This document shows positions 43,635 through 55,700 of a DNA stretch of 64,000 bases, in pieces. The translations under genes and the position numbers were made by a program. The DNA comes from Trifolium pratense (Eukaryota; Streptophyta; Magnoliopsida; Fabales; Fabaceae): contig NC_060060.1 of assembly GCF_020283565.1 (NCBI RefSeq), positions 43,400,001 through 43,464,000 of the forward strand. Direction: 5' to 3'. Below the pieces are notes generated by a model. It searched no databases, was not told the origin of the DNA, and saw only the letters and a list, made by a program, of their open reading frames with translations. Numbering within the stretch: the first letter of the stretch is position 1; each line of letters begins with the position of its first letter.

Positions 43635-45611
43635 AGGGAGAGGGAGAGGGAGAGGGAGAGGGAGAGGGAGAGGGAGAGGGAGAGGGAGAGGGGAGAGGGA
43701 GCGGGAGGGAGAGGGAGAGAGAGAGGGATGATGGATTCAGAGTTAAATGCTCTATCTTTGAACTCAATTAATTATGATGTTGTTTGATCGTTGATTAATG
43801 TATGTACTGACATTGCCTCTCATGCTTGATAACCGGAATGAACACTTCCTCATAAAAAGTGGTGTGAAAATGTTCACATGCATGTATTTATAATAAATAA
43901 TAGCACTTATTGTAAAGAATTAACAAACATAGAAAATGGAGGAAAATAATGTTTGTTCAAATTCTGCTATGCTGCAGTGATATAGAGCAGCTATAGCTTC
44001 TATTTGACAAAATTTGTACTGAATAGCACATCGCAGAACAATTGTAATTTGTTTTAATTCCGCTATGCTATAACACTATAGCCACTCTTTGACAACACTG
44101 GATGGGTAGAATACATACAAGTTTGCTTCTGACACATTTGATGCTAATGCTTTGATTGATGTTCTTTCATCAGATCAAATGCTACATTTCCTATTATTCC
44201 TACTTACCTGTATCACTTTTCTTTTAAACGTAGGGTTGAAAACCTCAACAAGTTTAAGAGTAACAGTGAAGATTGCCCTACATTGGTTTGCACGGACTTG
44301 GCTGCTAGGGGTCTGGACTTGGATGTAGATCATGTTATCATGTTTGACTTCCCTTTGAATTCTGTGAGTATCACATCTATCATTAGAATATTTCTTACAT
44401 CACAAATCCCTTCTTTCTACCTTTGTACATTAATTATTGATTCCTTTACTTTCCCTTTCAATTATAGATCGATTACCTCCATCGCACAGGCAGAACTGCT
44501 CGTATGGGAGCAAAAGGTAACAAATTCTTATTTCTCTATCTGTTTTAACCAACCAACATGAGAATATTGTTCCCTCTTCTACATTTCTTTTAATGATAAA
44601 TAAATGGTAGTATCAGGCCAGTAAACAATGCTCTTTAATATTCACTTTGCAACCGGACTTTTACTCGAACTATACAGACCTCGATCTTGTTTATAAATTA
44701 GAAGATAACACTCGTTACTGAATAGTTAATGTGCATATATACGTACAACATTTTCTGCCTGCATGGATTTTGCAAGTTTTCTCTAACATTGTTGAACCAA
44801 ATCCATGCTGCTTCGTCTATTTTATTATATTTTAGCTTACAATTGTATATTGGTCTTTGCATAAAAACACTCTCTTTCTCTTGCAGGTAAAGTAACAAGT
44901 TTGGTTACTAAAAAGGACTATAGCTTGGCAACCAAAATAGAGGAGGCAATAAGAAAGAATGAGAGTTTGGAGGCTATCACTAAAGAAAGTGTCCGAATGG
45001 ACGTAACCAGGAACCAAATCACTGAGCAGAGAAGAAAGAACAAAAATGTGTTTAAAACTTCAAAAGTTAGGGACAAATCTGATTCTCGTGCAAGTCCTGT
45101 GAATACCAGGTCAGGTAATAGGGACAAATCTGATTCTCGCACCCGTTCTGAGAATACCAGGTCAGGTAGTAGGGATAAATCTGATTCTCGTACCCGTTCT
45201 GAGAATACCAGGTCAGGTAGTAGGGACAAATCTGATTCTCGCACCCGTTCTGTGAATACCAGGTCAGGTAGTAGGGACAAATCTGATTCTCGCACCCGTT
45301 CTGTGAATACAAGGTCAGGTAGTAGGGACAAATCTGATTCTCGCACCCGTTCTGAGAATACCAGGTCAGGTAGTAGGGATAAATCTGATTCTCGCACCCG
45401 TTCTGAGAATGCCAGGCCAGGTACGAAGACAGGATTTCCTGTTTCAAAACCTGTAAAATCTTCCAATACAGGTAGCTTCAAAAAAGCTTCTTCAGAGAAT
45501 AAGCGAAAGGATAAAAGGACCACTGCCACCAAATCTACAGATTCTAAACTTAGTGTTGTTGGGTTTAGGGGGCGGAATGCATCATCCTCAGATAAGAGAC
45601 AAACAAATTAG
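37090..45611 (+). CDS. RH39: DEAD-box ATP-dependent RNA helicase 39 (RH39-like)
   Basis: Nine exons: 37090-37590, 39157-39252, 39339-39527, 39610-39750, 40216-40356, 41710-41852, 44234-44363, 44468-44516 and 44887-45611, giving 704 aa. Motifs in order: Q motif ([15 protein letters not shown]), motif I GSGKT (154-158), Ia PTREL (192-196), GGGRL, TPGRIL, II DEAD (265-268), III TAT (304-306, in place of SAT), [29 protein letters not shown] (452-459). The start [15 protein letters not shown] is serine/threonine-rich like a chloroplast transit peptide and has a good start context; an ATG at 36979 is the alternative. Arabidopsis RH39 acts in chloroplast 23S rRNA processing, so the same role is inferred. 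The C-terminus carries seven 17-residue [14 protein letters not shown] repeats (45069-45425), and the protein is longer than I recall for Arabidopsis RH39 (about 620 aa). Confidence 0.9.
37843..37971 (+). mobile_element. tRNA-derived SINE in RH39 intron 1
   Basis: A box-like TAGCGTAACTGGTTTG and B box-like AGGGTTCATGTC lie in order, and the 3' end is a run of about 10 A. An 18-bp target duplication, AGAATGTGATAGACAATG, is present at 37825-37842 and 37972-37989. Confidence 0.9.
38020..38190. repeat. Dispersed GTGTC-rich repeat in RH39 intron 1
   Basis: The words ATTGAAGGCGTGTGTCTGGT, GACATTGACAGAATATTGAC and ATGTGTCAGTGC match the repeat family seen at 19320-19530, 59470-59600 and 61560-61790. 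Confidence 0.55.
42079..42866. repeat. Tandem duplication of 392 bp in RH39 intron 6
   Basis: 42079-42470 and 42471-about 42866 are two adjacent copies differing at only a few bases (for example GTGTGCC against GCGTGCC). The near identity implies a recent event. Confidence 0.9.
43396..43579. mobile_element. Tourist-like MITE in RH39 intron 6
   Basis: The left end GGGTCCGTTTGGATTAGC and the right end AAGTTCCAAACGGGCC are inverted repeats of the same type as the element at 12226-12444, preceded by TTA. The AG/AGGGAG repeat starts right after it. Confidence 0.7.
43584..43729. repeat. (AG)n followed by (AGGGAG)n repeat with G-quadruplex potential
   Basis: About 40 bp of AG is followed by roughly 15 copies of GGGAGA and variants to about 43729. 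Runs of three G spaced by three bases lie on the sense strand, so both the DNA and the intron RNA could form G-quadruplexes. Confidence 0.9.
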
Positions 45612-45619
45612 TGAAGTTG

Positions 45620-46220
45620 ATAGGAGTCATGTTATACCACAGTAGTAAGTAAATGGATCTTGTTTTGTATTAGATTCATCTTGTTTTTTGACAGATAGAT
45701 TCAATTTTTTCTATAGCAAGAATAGTGTGATAATTTATATGATTCTGCTAGACATACATGCATCGTCCAAATTAATTTTTTGATGAAAAATATATTTTCA
45801 AACTAATATTATGATCCTATTTGGATAAGCAACTTAATTAAATGCTTATAGTATAAATGCTTATCATATAAGTACTTATGTATAAGCTACTTTTATAACA
45901 AAAGGTAAAATAAAGTCAAACTGTTTTTATATAAGTCATAAACTTCTTTCTTAAGCTATCTTGGATAGCTTATAGAAATAAGGAAAAAACAACTCATGGA
46001 CATGTCAAAAGTTGTTTTTATAAGCTCTTTCAGACAATCTAACAAGTGTTTATACCAATAGATAAACTCAAATAAGTTAATTTAGACAATACAACGATCT
46101 ATTCTTTCTCATTACACAAGAGACACATCTGACATATTGACAATACAACAATCTATTCCTTCTCATTGCGATGGAACTCTAGTTCTTCAAGTTAAGAACC
46201 TTGTTGTAGTTCCTCGCATC
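45620..46220. other. RH39 3' flank with MITE-like sequence
   Basis: 45620-45760 is a likely 3' UTR. 45815-46095 holds a MITE-like repeat with AAGCTTATAG/CTATAAGC-type inverted words, related to sequence at 58945-59080 and 60830-61080. Confidence 0.45.
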
Positions 46221-46221
46221 T

Positions 46222-46578
46222 TTATTTCCATGTTAGCAATGGATGAGAAGTTTTAGCAGGGTTTACAATATCACCATTAGAATCATAGATTATGACACCA
46301 GAAAAATCAGGGAGCTGACACTTCCCACCCATAAGGATATTCTTCTGCCAAATTGAACCTTCTTCTTGTTGTTCACAACCACTTATCATCATAACTTCAT
46401 TATTTAGCTCTATGACAGGCTCTTCTGCAAAGGCATTGCAAGCGAGCCAATGACGCCATTTGCGCGAATGAGAAGCACACATGAGCAACGCAACAGCACA
46501 CAACATGAGGGTCATAGCAGTAAGACCAATATTTGAAGTGCCTAGTGAAGGGTGGATCACTGAAAGTGGTCTAGCCAT
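46222..46578 (-). CDS. Small predicted membrane protein of unknown function
   Basis: A single-exon frame of 118 aa from ATG at 46578. It has one hydrophobic segment, about residues 18-36 (GLTAMTLMLCAVALLMCAS), preceded by a short N-terminus and followed by a basic SRKWRHW stretch, which suggests one membrane span or a signal anchor. The C-terminal half is acidic and ends with a conserved-looking block, GGKCQLPDFSGVIIYDSNGD. I think homologues exist in other plants, but I know no named family or role. A TATA box, CTATAAATA, lies at 46645-46637 on the same strand, about 60 bp before the ATG, which supports a real gene. Confidence 0.65.
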   Translation of the reverse strand: MARPLSVIHPSLGTSNIGLTAMTLMLCAVALLMCASHSRKWRHWLACNAFAEEPVIELNNEVMMISGCEQQEEGSIWQKNILMGGKCQLPDFSGVIIYDSNGDIVNPAKTSHPLLTWK

Positions 46579-46636
46579 TGGAGAATGATGATACCTTAAA
46601 ATGGGATGTGATACAAAACATGAAATGGGTTTATGG

Positions 46637-46645
46637 TATTTATAG
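46637..46645 (-). promoter_or_regulatory. TATA box of the small membrane-protein gene
   Basis: CTATAAATA on the minus strand, about 60 bp upstream of the start codon at 46578. This spacing allows a short leader. Confidence 0.6.
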
Positions 46646-47676
46646 TTTCATGGTTTGTAGTTGTTAACTAGAAGTGTAGTTGGTGTTTTGGGATTTGTTA
46701 GCATTTGGTTAATTTGTTGGTTTAAGATTCAACATGTATGTGGTTTTGGTATTCCTTGACTTCATGCAAGTTCTAGTGCAATAGTGGGATTAGGTTAGAT
46801 ATTAAACATTCTTAGGCACAAGAGTGGGTGATAATAAGGATGCCTCATATTTCCACATATTAAATTTTCCCCCAAATATGCAAAACAAATTAAACAATCT
46901 CTGTATGGTAAGGTTAAGAAACTAGTTAAAGCAACAATTGAGAATCGGATACGATGCAATATGTAGTCATCATCTTTAAATCGTCTTATCAATATTAGAT
47001 GGTTCAAATCTTAAGATGATTTTTTTATGTAAATAAAATTTGAGGTTAAAATTTGAACCATCGAACAACTTTAAATGTACCAACCGCATGAATACACGAA
47101 TTTTTATTGCACTAAATCTAGATCCCAACAATTGTTGGGTAAAGCAGCACAAAAATTCTGCACACTACCGCACAAAAAATAACCTAACCACGTTCCATTT
47201 TTGGGTTTCCTACAAAAAGATAAGCAACTCTTCTATAATTTGTGTGCACTTATCGTCTTGCGTTATCTACTTCAATAAAATACCAAGTAGTACATAACAT
47301 TAGTGATGCGTACCTATACTAGTATTATTTAATTCGTCGACTTAGAACGACTTTAGGCACTACAGATTCACATGCATTAGTATTTTAATTCTTATTCATT
47401 TAATTTCATAAATAAATTATCACATAAGTTCGGTTGACTATTTTTTTTAGATGAAAATTACTTCCGATCTTTTCATAAGAAATAATTATCTATTAAAGTT
47501 TATTGGATAATTAATGTAGTTGGCGTATATTATAGATTAAATATATTAATTATTTAATAAATTTAATAAATTAATTATTTTTTTATAAATGAGCGGATGG
47601 AGTATTTATCAAATGTCTATTTTGTAGTATGTAATGATTGAGTCACGCAATACTTTGTTAGTTTTGCCTTTTTTTT

Positions 47677-47826
47677 GTTGGCTTTCACCATCCGTTTAAT
47701 CTAGTTCGGAGAGTCAGTTCTGGCATTAAGTGGTTCCAGCCTCTTCCAATCGCAGTTGCGGGGATCTAACCATGGTCCTTCCTACCAAGTTTAACGTCAA
47801 TCACTACTGAACCAACTAACGATTGA
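47677..47826 (-). mobile_element. tRNA-derived SINE with an 18-bp target duplication
   Basis: On the minus strand: A box-like TTAGTTGGTTCAGTAGTG, B box-like GGTTAGATCCCC, and a pyrimidine/purine body common to legume SINEs. TAGTTTTGCCTTTTTTTT is at 47659-47676 and again at 47827-47844. Confidence 0.9.
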
Positions 47827-49068
47827 TAGTTTTGCCTTTTTTTTAACGTGAGTCTCACACCAGGATTAAAAACCATTTCTTTTTTAATTTACAAAATGCA
47901 CACACTCAAACTAAACAAAAAACACTTATAGGACACTAACATATTTAATCCTAACACATAAATGACCATTTTGGGAGAGAAAATGCATAAATGAACAACT
48001 TCAAATAGTAATGTCAATAACACGGGAATGGAACGCGGAGTACTTTACTTCTTCCTTCTCCATCATCTAAAATGTTTTCCATTAATTCCCCCTTCGGAGA
48101 ATATTCTTCTCAATCTCCATTTTTATGGGATCTCCAGAGTCTCGCAAGGACCTATTAACATTAAAAAACATAATTAAATTTCTCTTATTTTCAATCTAAC
48201 TAGTTGTAAACAAAAAATAATTTAATAATAAAAAAATTAAGCCATTATTGTGAGTATTGTCACAATAGTAAATATCACATAATAAATTTATACACATATT
48301 GTGTAAAAATATAAATAAATATAATATATAAAGTACTTGATTGCACATATATAAATGTTATTTTAATCAAGTGATCGAGGATAGATTGATCAACAAAAAA
48401 AAGTGATCGAAGATAGAGTCTCCATGGGCCGAGGATAAAATCTTGCCCCCATCTTTAAAAAGGGGGCTTTAATTCTTCCTCATTTTCATCTTCGAAGGAA
48501 TAATTCACCGCCTTCGAACTTCCAAACAGGATAATCTCCACAAAAATATATATTTATACCTCAAATTGACATCTCTTACTTGAAATAAAGGTCAAACCTT
48601 TTTCATTAATAAATTTTTGGAATAATTTGAGGTGTATGTAGGAATTTTTAAACCCCACACTTTTTGTATTTGTTTTAATGTTATAGCACAAAATCTTCAC
48701 CACTGTTTAGCGATGACTAATTTTCATTGAAAAGTTTGAGTAATCTCTGTTGAGGTGTAAAAAAGAATTTTTGAACCGTTTTTGTTGTTGTTACAAATGA
48801 TATATGTTATAGATACGAAGTTTCCACCATCGTTAATGATTAATCTTTGTGGAAAAAATTTGTAGACACATAATATGGGTTATTCCGTCCAACTGATTTT
48901 TTTCATACATAAGAGACAAAAATCGAACATCTAATCATTTGCTTTAAATGTTTAAATTATTTACTAAATTATGATGTATTTATATTTTTGCACGATATGT
49001 GTATAAATTTATTGAAAAATAGGCAATTGAAGTTAAACTAATTCATTATTGGTTAATCTCATTTACTA

Positions 49069-49330
49069 CCTTCGTCCCTAATTATAAGACACTATTTGAT
49101 AAAAATGTACTATTCATTTACCTTGTTTTAATCGGATTTTTTTAATAATATATAAATGTAAATATTAGCATATAAGATCTTGTTCAATTTGTTTTGATGA
49201 TTATTTTCAAAATATTAAATTTTTATAATTTTTACTAATAGACAATTAAAGATATTAGTGATCAAAATTGTGCATTGACGTACGCGCAGTGGTCAAACAA
49301 GGTCTTATAATTTGGAACGAAGGTAGTAAT
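49069..49330. mobile_element. Stowaway-like MITE, about 260 bp
   Basis: TACTACCTTCGTCCCTAATT on the left and ATTTGGAACGAAGGTAGTA on the right are inverted, with TA at both edges. Confidence 0.75.
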
Positions 49331-49922
49331 ATGAAACTATGTCAGGCCCGACTTACACCAATGTGTCGGGTGTGCAAAGATATCGAGCCTCAAAATTTTT
49401 GGGGACTCAAAATTTTGAGGCCCGTTCATCAAATATTAAATGTCTATCAATAGATTAGTAGTATACTATGATATTTTTGTGTGTAAGGTCCTTGATTCAA
49501 ATTTTCATAGTGTCTTTTTTTAAAAATATAAATTTAGTTCTAGTAATTTTAAATTAAAACCAATAATTTTTAACCAACATATATAGAACTCATTCACAAA
49601 CTCAGCCACTAAATCATTTCAATCTTTCCATCAAATTTAATCTTTGATTATGACGTCTCTTTTTTATGGTATATACAAATATAATTATTTTTTATTGTTT
49701 TTTCTTTTGGTCAAATAGTCGTGGCTAGAAATTCCACCCTAAAGGTGAATACGTGAGATATCCGGGGTTCGAACTCCCGACCCTTGCATATATAATGTGA
49801 TGTCCTTATACCAATTATTTTTAATTGTTTGATATTGTTTACAATTTAAATAGAAAATACGTCTTTTTAAAAAATTTGTGTTTTCTATTAGAGGTCTATT
49901 TTTAATATTCAAATAGAAAATA

Positions 49923-50187
49923 CTCCCTCCAACCTCTTTTATAAGCAAATATTCAAATTTGCACACATATTAAGAAGTTATTTTTTTGTCTTGATTTTAT
50001 GTAAAAGTTCTATTACAATTACCAAATGTATTGAGACTCTACAATCATCTTAAAAGTAGAACAATTAATGAGGGTAATTTTGGAAAAATAGCATTAAATA
50101 AAGTTGGTTTTGTTTTGGTGACTTTTGCTTATATTTAAAGCCAAATTTTTTTATTGACTTTTGCTTATAAATAAGGCCGGGGGAGTA
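49923..50187. mobile_element. Stowaway-like MITE, about 265 bp
   Basis: CTCCCTCCAACCTCTTTTAT, then AAGC, on the left faces GCTTATAAATAAGGCCGGGG, then GAG, on the right, with TA flanks. Confidence 0.7.
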
Positions 50188-50741
50188 TATCTTTTTAAAA
50201 ATTTGTATTTTCTATTAGAGATCTATTTTTAATATTCAAATAGAAAATAAGATTAGTCTAAATTTATTTATCGATTCCCGTATTTTTTTTCCTCTTCCCT
50301 AATCTAAGTTGATTCATTATTTTTTGTGTTTTTATTTCTTCTGTTTCGTCACCTAAAACTACCAAATGTATGACCATTCACTTAAGAAACAAAGTCTCTC
50401 ATCCTTGGATCAGTTCATTTTCAGAACTTTTATGACTTTTCCAAATAAATATATACTATCTATTAATGAAAAAACAAAGAGTTAGTTATAATATGAGAAA
50501 AACCATTTTGAATGCCCAAAACAGAATCTGTACGTGATCAGTTACCATCTTCCACCAAAATGGCGCCCACACAAAATCTCCCACCGTCCAAAATGCACAA
50601 AATCCAAAATCTCAAATAAATAAAAGTCCAACCACATTTTAGTTCATTATTATTCTCACGGCATACAAACCATTTAATTTTTCTTTGGAGTTTAAAAGAT
50701 ATACGTACATCATTGGTATAAAATAATAGTATATTATATTA

Positions 50742-51112
50742 AAGATCTCCGATGGTGATACCACTTTGGGTATCATACATTACTAATAAGTGGTCCCTAC
50801 AATGTCATGTAATATTTATGTAATTCATACATATTTTACTCTAATGGTGATACCATTTTTTTGAGTATCAACATTAATGACAAACGGTAATGTTTTAATG
50901 TATATGGAAGTTGTTAAATTGAATTTATATACCAAAAATAAAAATAGTAATGACATTAAATTGATGATACGGTACCTTATTTAAGGTACCAATATCATCA
51001 ATTTTGATATTCTCTGTGTCACGTCATGAAACTCCAATAATAAAAAAGTTAAGGTATGATATCATTAGTTTATGAAATTCTCTTAAATATCCTTATTGGA
51101 GATACTCTTAAA
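50742..51112. mobile_element. Possible MITE with short inverted ends
   Basis: AAAGATCTCCGATGG at the left faces the inverse of TTATTGGAGATACTCTT at the right, and several GGTATC/GATACC words inside can pair. No clear target duplication was found. Confidence 0.4.
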
Positions 51113-51725
51113 AATCAATAAAAGTTAGAGAAAATAGGCATGCACCGATAGTGTAAAATTTTACACTGTCATTAAATATCAACCATGTATTCCACAAAAT
51201 CAATCACTACACCCCATTTTCAAGGTATGATGTGGAGAAATAGTTATTAAACTCTAAAAATTAATCAATTTTCTATAATTTCTTGTTTGGTTAAGTTGTA
51301 ATAAAAAAAAGTTTTGACACTTGTTAAGAAACTTTAAATTTTACCAAAACAAACAACCGAGTTTCCTAAATTACTCGTCATAAATACTCCTCGTTAGTTT
51401 TTTGAATAATGGAAGCTAAAGAGTCATATTGAAATAAGCTAACTACCAAAGAGTTTATTATGAAACTAAATAGTAGTGAATTTTGACTAAGGATAATTTT
51501 GTAACTTTAGAATTAAAAATGTTGTCTTTTACTTGTATTTCGGGATATCAAAAAGATGTTTTTCTTGCTTATATTACGGGACGAAAGGAGTATCATGCAC
51601 ACGATTCAATGATTTACTAAAATAAAATAATTAAATTGGTTCCAAAGTTTTTGTTTGTTGACAAAAGATTGCTTCTTAGCAAGCTTTCTTTGTTTCATTC
51701 ACAAAATAAAGATCATTTGTGTCGG

Positions 51726-51728
<3 letters not shown>

Positions 51729-51768
<40 letters not shown>
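51729..51768. repeat. (CT)n run in the choline kinase leader region
   Basis: About 20 CT units, roughly 1 kb upstream of the choline kinase ATG. Such pyrimidine runs are common in plant core promoters and leaders near transcription starts. Confidence 0.9.
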
Positions 51769-51772
<4 letters not shown>

Positions 51773-52728
51773 CTTCTTGGGTCAGTTCTCAAATCTAAAA
51801 TAATTTCTTGCTTTCAGCATTCTTCATTTTCTTAATTTGTTATTTTATTATATCATTCTCATACTTGTGTTTTGAAAATAGTTTATCTTTTTAATGTATT
51901 CTTCATTGCAGTGGTTTCTCTGTTTTGCTTGAATTTCCTCTCCAAAGACTCCAACTTTCATCTCTGTTTTTCTTCAAAGGTTAGTGTTTCTGAACTAACA
52001 TCTCATAATTCCAATTAGTTTTTCATGGAACTATGTTTATCTTTTTGTATGCATGTTTCACCTTTGATTCCAATTGCAACAATTTTCTTTCTCTGTTTTC
52101 AAGCTCTGAATTAACTTATCTGTTTATTACTTCTTTTTGTTTTGTTTTAACCCTTCGATTTATAGGGGAATGACTTTTTAGTCCAGAGTTTGACTGTGAA
52201 ATAAGTAAAGTCTGGCCATATAATTGAACTCCGATTCTCTTGAACGATTTGTTCTTAGGGGGAGTTCGGTGTGATGTTCAAAAAAACTTGGATATTAGTT
52301 TTTAAATTTTTATGTTTTTTTAATAAAAAAACATATCTAAAGTGATTTTATGTTTGTTTAAAATCACTTTTCCTTTATGAAAAATAATTTTTTAAAGAAG
52401 CTACTCAAAATACCTTATCATCTAAAGCCATATTTAGATTTTTCTCCAGATTTTCTTTTTTTAAATAGGTAACAAACAAATGAAAACTTTTAAAAGATGT
52501 TACTTTATTTTAAAAAAGTGATTTTTGGACAAAAAGAAGCTGAAACATACGTGTCATCTATCCATTTTTGTTGAAAAATTTAAACTTGACAAAGGATAAT
52601 AAATTATGATGTATTTTTCTCAATTGGGTCATCAAGATTTTCTGATTTTTCCTTCTTTATGTTTCATACAAAAATCATAACATCAATTTCACAATTTTTT
52701 AATTTTTATTCACATGCAGAAAGTGATT

Positions 52729-55700
52729 ATGGCCTTAAAGACATTTGAATTATTGAAAGGGTGTGAAACTCATGAAGAGATTATGAAAGTTCTTGCATCA
52801 GTGGCTGTAGATTTAGGTGATGTAATTGATGATGTGAGTACTGTGGAAGTGAATCCCTTAAAGGGTGCAATGACAAATGAGGTTTTTGAGGTAAATTGGC
52901 CAACAAAAAGTGATGGTCATCTTAGAAGGGTTTTGGTTAGATTATATGGTGAAGGTGTTGATCTTTTCTTCAATAGGGATGATGAAATCCAAGCCTTTGA
53001 GTCTATATCGAAGAACGGACAAGGTCCGCGCCTTCTTGGTCGGTTCACCACCGGTCGAGTTGAAGAGTTCATTCATGCCCGGGTATGTGATTCTCATCTT
53101 GTGTTTTTTTAAATATAAGTCAAATGTAGTTGAGTCTAATGGAAAGGACTAGTTTCTCATAATTTGGTGAAACCGTGTTTCAATCCCGGTTAAAAGGGAA
53201 GTTTACATTTAGAATGCGATTACCTGTTATAAAACAAAAATCTCGTTTTTTCCTTTCTGATAAAACAAAAATCTCGTTTTTTTCGCTTGTGGATTAAAAA
53301 AAAAAACTTGTTTTCCTTTTAAGATATATTTAGTAGTGATGTCTACTCCACCCCTTGATATATTCTCTCAACAACCAATGAGAGCAAACCACATACGTAG
53401 ATTTGCATGTGGTACTCATAACTAACTTGTAACCAAATTTTATTTCATATGCATATAGCTTGTTCTCATTGGTTAATGGGTGAATGTACCCCCAAATTAT
53501 TAGGGATAAATTAGAAAAAACTTTGTAATAATAATAATGTGTGGTTCACTTTTTCTTGTATAACTCTTTAACAAGTAACAACTTGAAATAAAATGGAGTT
53601 CTAATTAAACCAAAGTGGTTTTTGGAGATCATTAATCTTTAACAACTTGAAATAAAATATTATTTTTGGAGATAATTAATCTTTTATAAGTAACTAAATG
53701 TTATGAAAGTTACTGCAATGATTACTTTAGAATGACTTTGTGGTTGGGGGAATTTGTGGAAGTCTCTCACATATTTCTTTTTCATTTTGCTTTGTTGTAT
53801 TCAAGTCCAAAAGCTTTTCTTTGGTTCTTCTCTTTCATATATTATATGTTATATCTCTCTTTAACTTTGGACTTTGGAGGAATGGAAGATTAGTCCAAAA
53901 AGCATTTTTTGTTGCACTTTACATTATTTAAGAAGCATATTTGAGAAATTAAATTGAATGGATAATATGTGTTAGGCTAAATTACATTTTTGACCACCTA
54001 ACTTTTACAAACTTGCGAGTTTGGCCCCCTAGCCCCTTTTGCAAAAGGTTGCCCTTCCCACTGATTTTGACCAGATCAACACACACGTGGACAGTTAACC
54101 ACGTGCTACGTCAATATATCTTGCGACATATGCTGATGTGGTACATGAGTCACTTTCCATGCGTGCGTTGACTTGATCAAAATCAGTGTTAGGGCAACCT
54201 TTTGCAAAATCAGTAAATATTTTAATGTATAACTTTTTTTTTTGACAAGATTTTAATGTATAACTTGTACAATCAATTATTTGTGTTTATTTTATACAAA
54301 AGTAAAATGTTTTATATGTATGTTGTATAAAAGAAATGATAGATATGCATCTTGGAATTAAGCTTATAAATGTAAAGTTAATATGTGAACTGTTTTTTTA
54401 TTCCATTTTCTGTTTTATTTCATAGGTGGTCTTAGTTGGTGAATTAAACTTTATAGTTGATGAATTTCTGTTAAACATCTTAGTTTTTAGCATTATCTAA
54501 GTTTCTCATCATGATCGAGTATCTTCACCGATAAATCGTCAGTTATGTCTTCGCTTTCAAATATATATAAAAGTTCATAGTAAATATTTTAATGTATAAC
54601 TTCTTTTTTTTGACAAGATTTTAATGCATAACTTGTACAATCAATTATTTGTGTTTATTTTATACAAAAGTAAAATGTTTTATATGTATGTTGTATAAAA
54701 GAAATGATAGATATACATATTTCTTCTCTGATTATCAATGATTAGTTAGCACGTGGTTGTCAATTTAAGGTCAAATATGATAAATAAATCTAAACTTGGA
54801 TGAGAATTATTTGAAAATTTAGTAACAATTTTACAGCAAATGGAAATCAAATTTCAGCTATCATAACATGTCATACGATCATTGAGGTTGTTATTTCATA
54901 TAAAATAGATTCTCTTGTGTTACTTAGTAACATGACAATGCCATATTATTAGAAAGAGACAACAAATAGGCCCTACAAATATTTTGATTTATTTGTTGCC
55001 TCTATAGCAAAGCATGACAGTTGTAAATAACATGGGAGAATTCAAATTTCATGCTCCTTTTCATCTCCTATTTGGATCAAAATAAGTTCTATTTGAAAAT
55101 TGAACAAACTGATGACTGCTGTGAAGCACATACACTAGAGACACTGACACGAACACAATGACACCAGTAATAATTTGAGAAAATAGAATAATTGAATGTA
55201 ATCACATGTGTCGGTGTTTGGATACCAAACATGCCTTCAATATGAAGTGTTGGTGCTACATAAGATGACTGTGTATATAACATTTTTTTCCTTCATGTTT
55301 TTGAATTTTTAGACACTGTCAGCTTCCGACCTCCGCGACCCTGAAATATCTCCTTTGATAGCATCTAAGATGAGAGAGTTTCACAATCTTCGTATGCCTG
55401 GTGCAAAGAAGGCTCAAATTTGGCAGAGAATGAGGTATTACTAACAAAGATCAGAACAATCTTAAAAAAAAATATTCTATGTTGTACAGAATAATTTATG
55501 TTTTCGATATTTTACTAGGAAATGGCTTAATCATGCTAAAAGTTTGTGCTCCCAAAAGGATATCAAGAATTTTGGCTTGGACAATCTAGACGTTGAAATA
55601 AATATGCTGCGGGAGTTGTTATCAAAAGGACATCAAGAGATTGGTTTTTGTCACAACGATCTACAATACGGTAACATAATGATGGATGAAGAGACAAGAT

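Larger units (their letters stand above)
46650..51700. other. Intergenic region of mostly mobile-element debris
   Basis: No gene is recognised. It contains a SINE (47677-47826), a SINE B-box fragment (49735-49800, minus), Stowaway-like elements (49069-49330, 49923-50187) and a MITE-like inverted repeat (50742-51112). The remainder is AT-rich. Short frames such as 49268-49453 and 49739-49966 fall inside these repeats. Confidence 0.5.

Noticed and set aside
44918..45532. A 204-codon minus-strand frame opposite the RH39 C-terminus
   Set aside because: It is the antisense shadow of the 51-bp repeats in the last exon of RH39. The sense strand continues a clear helicase gene.
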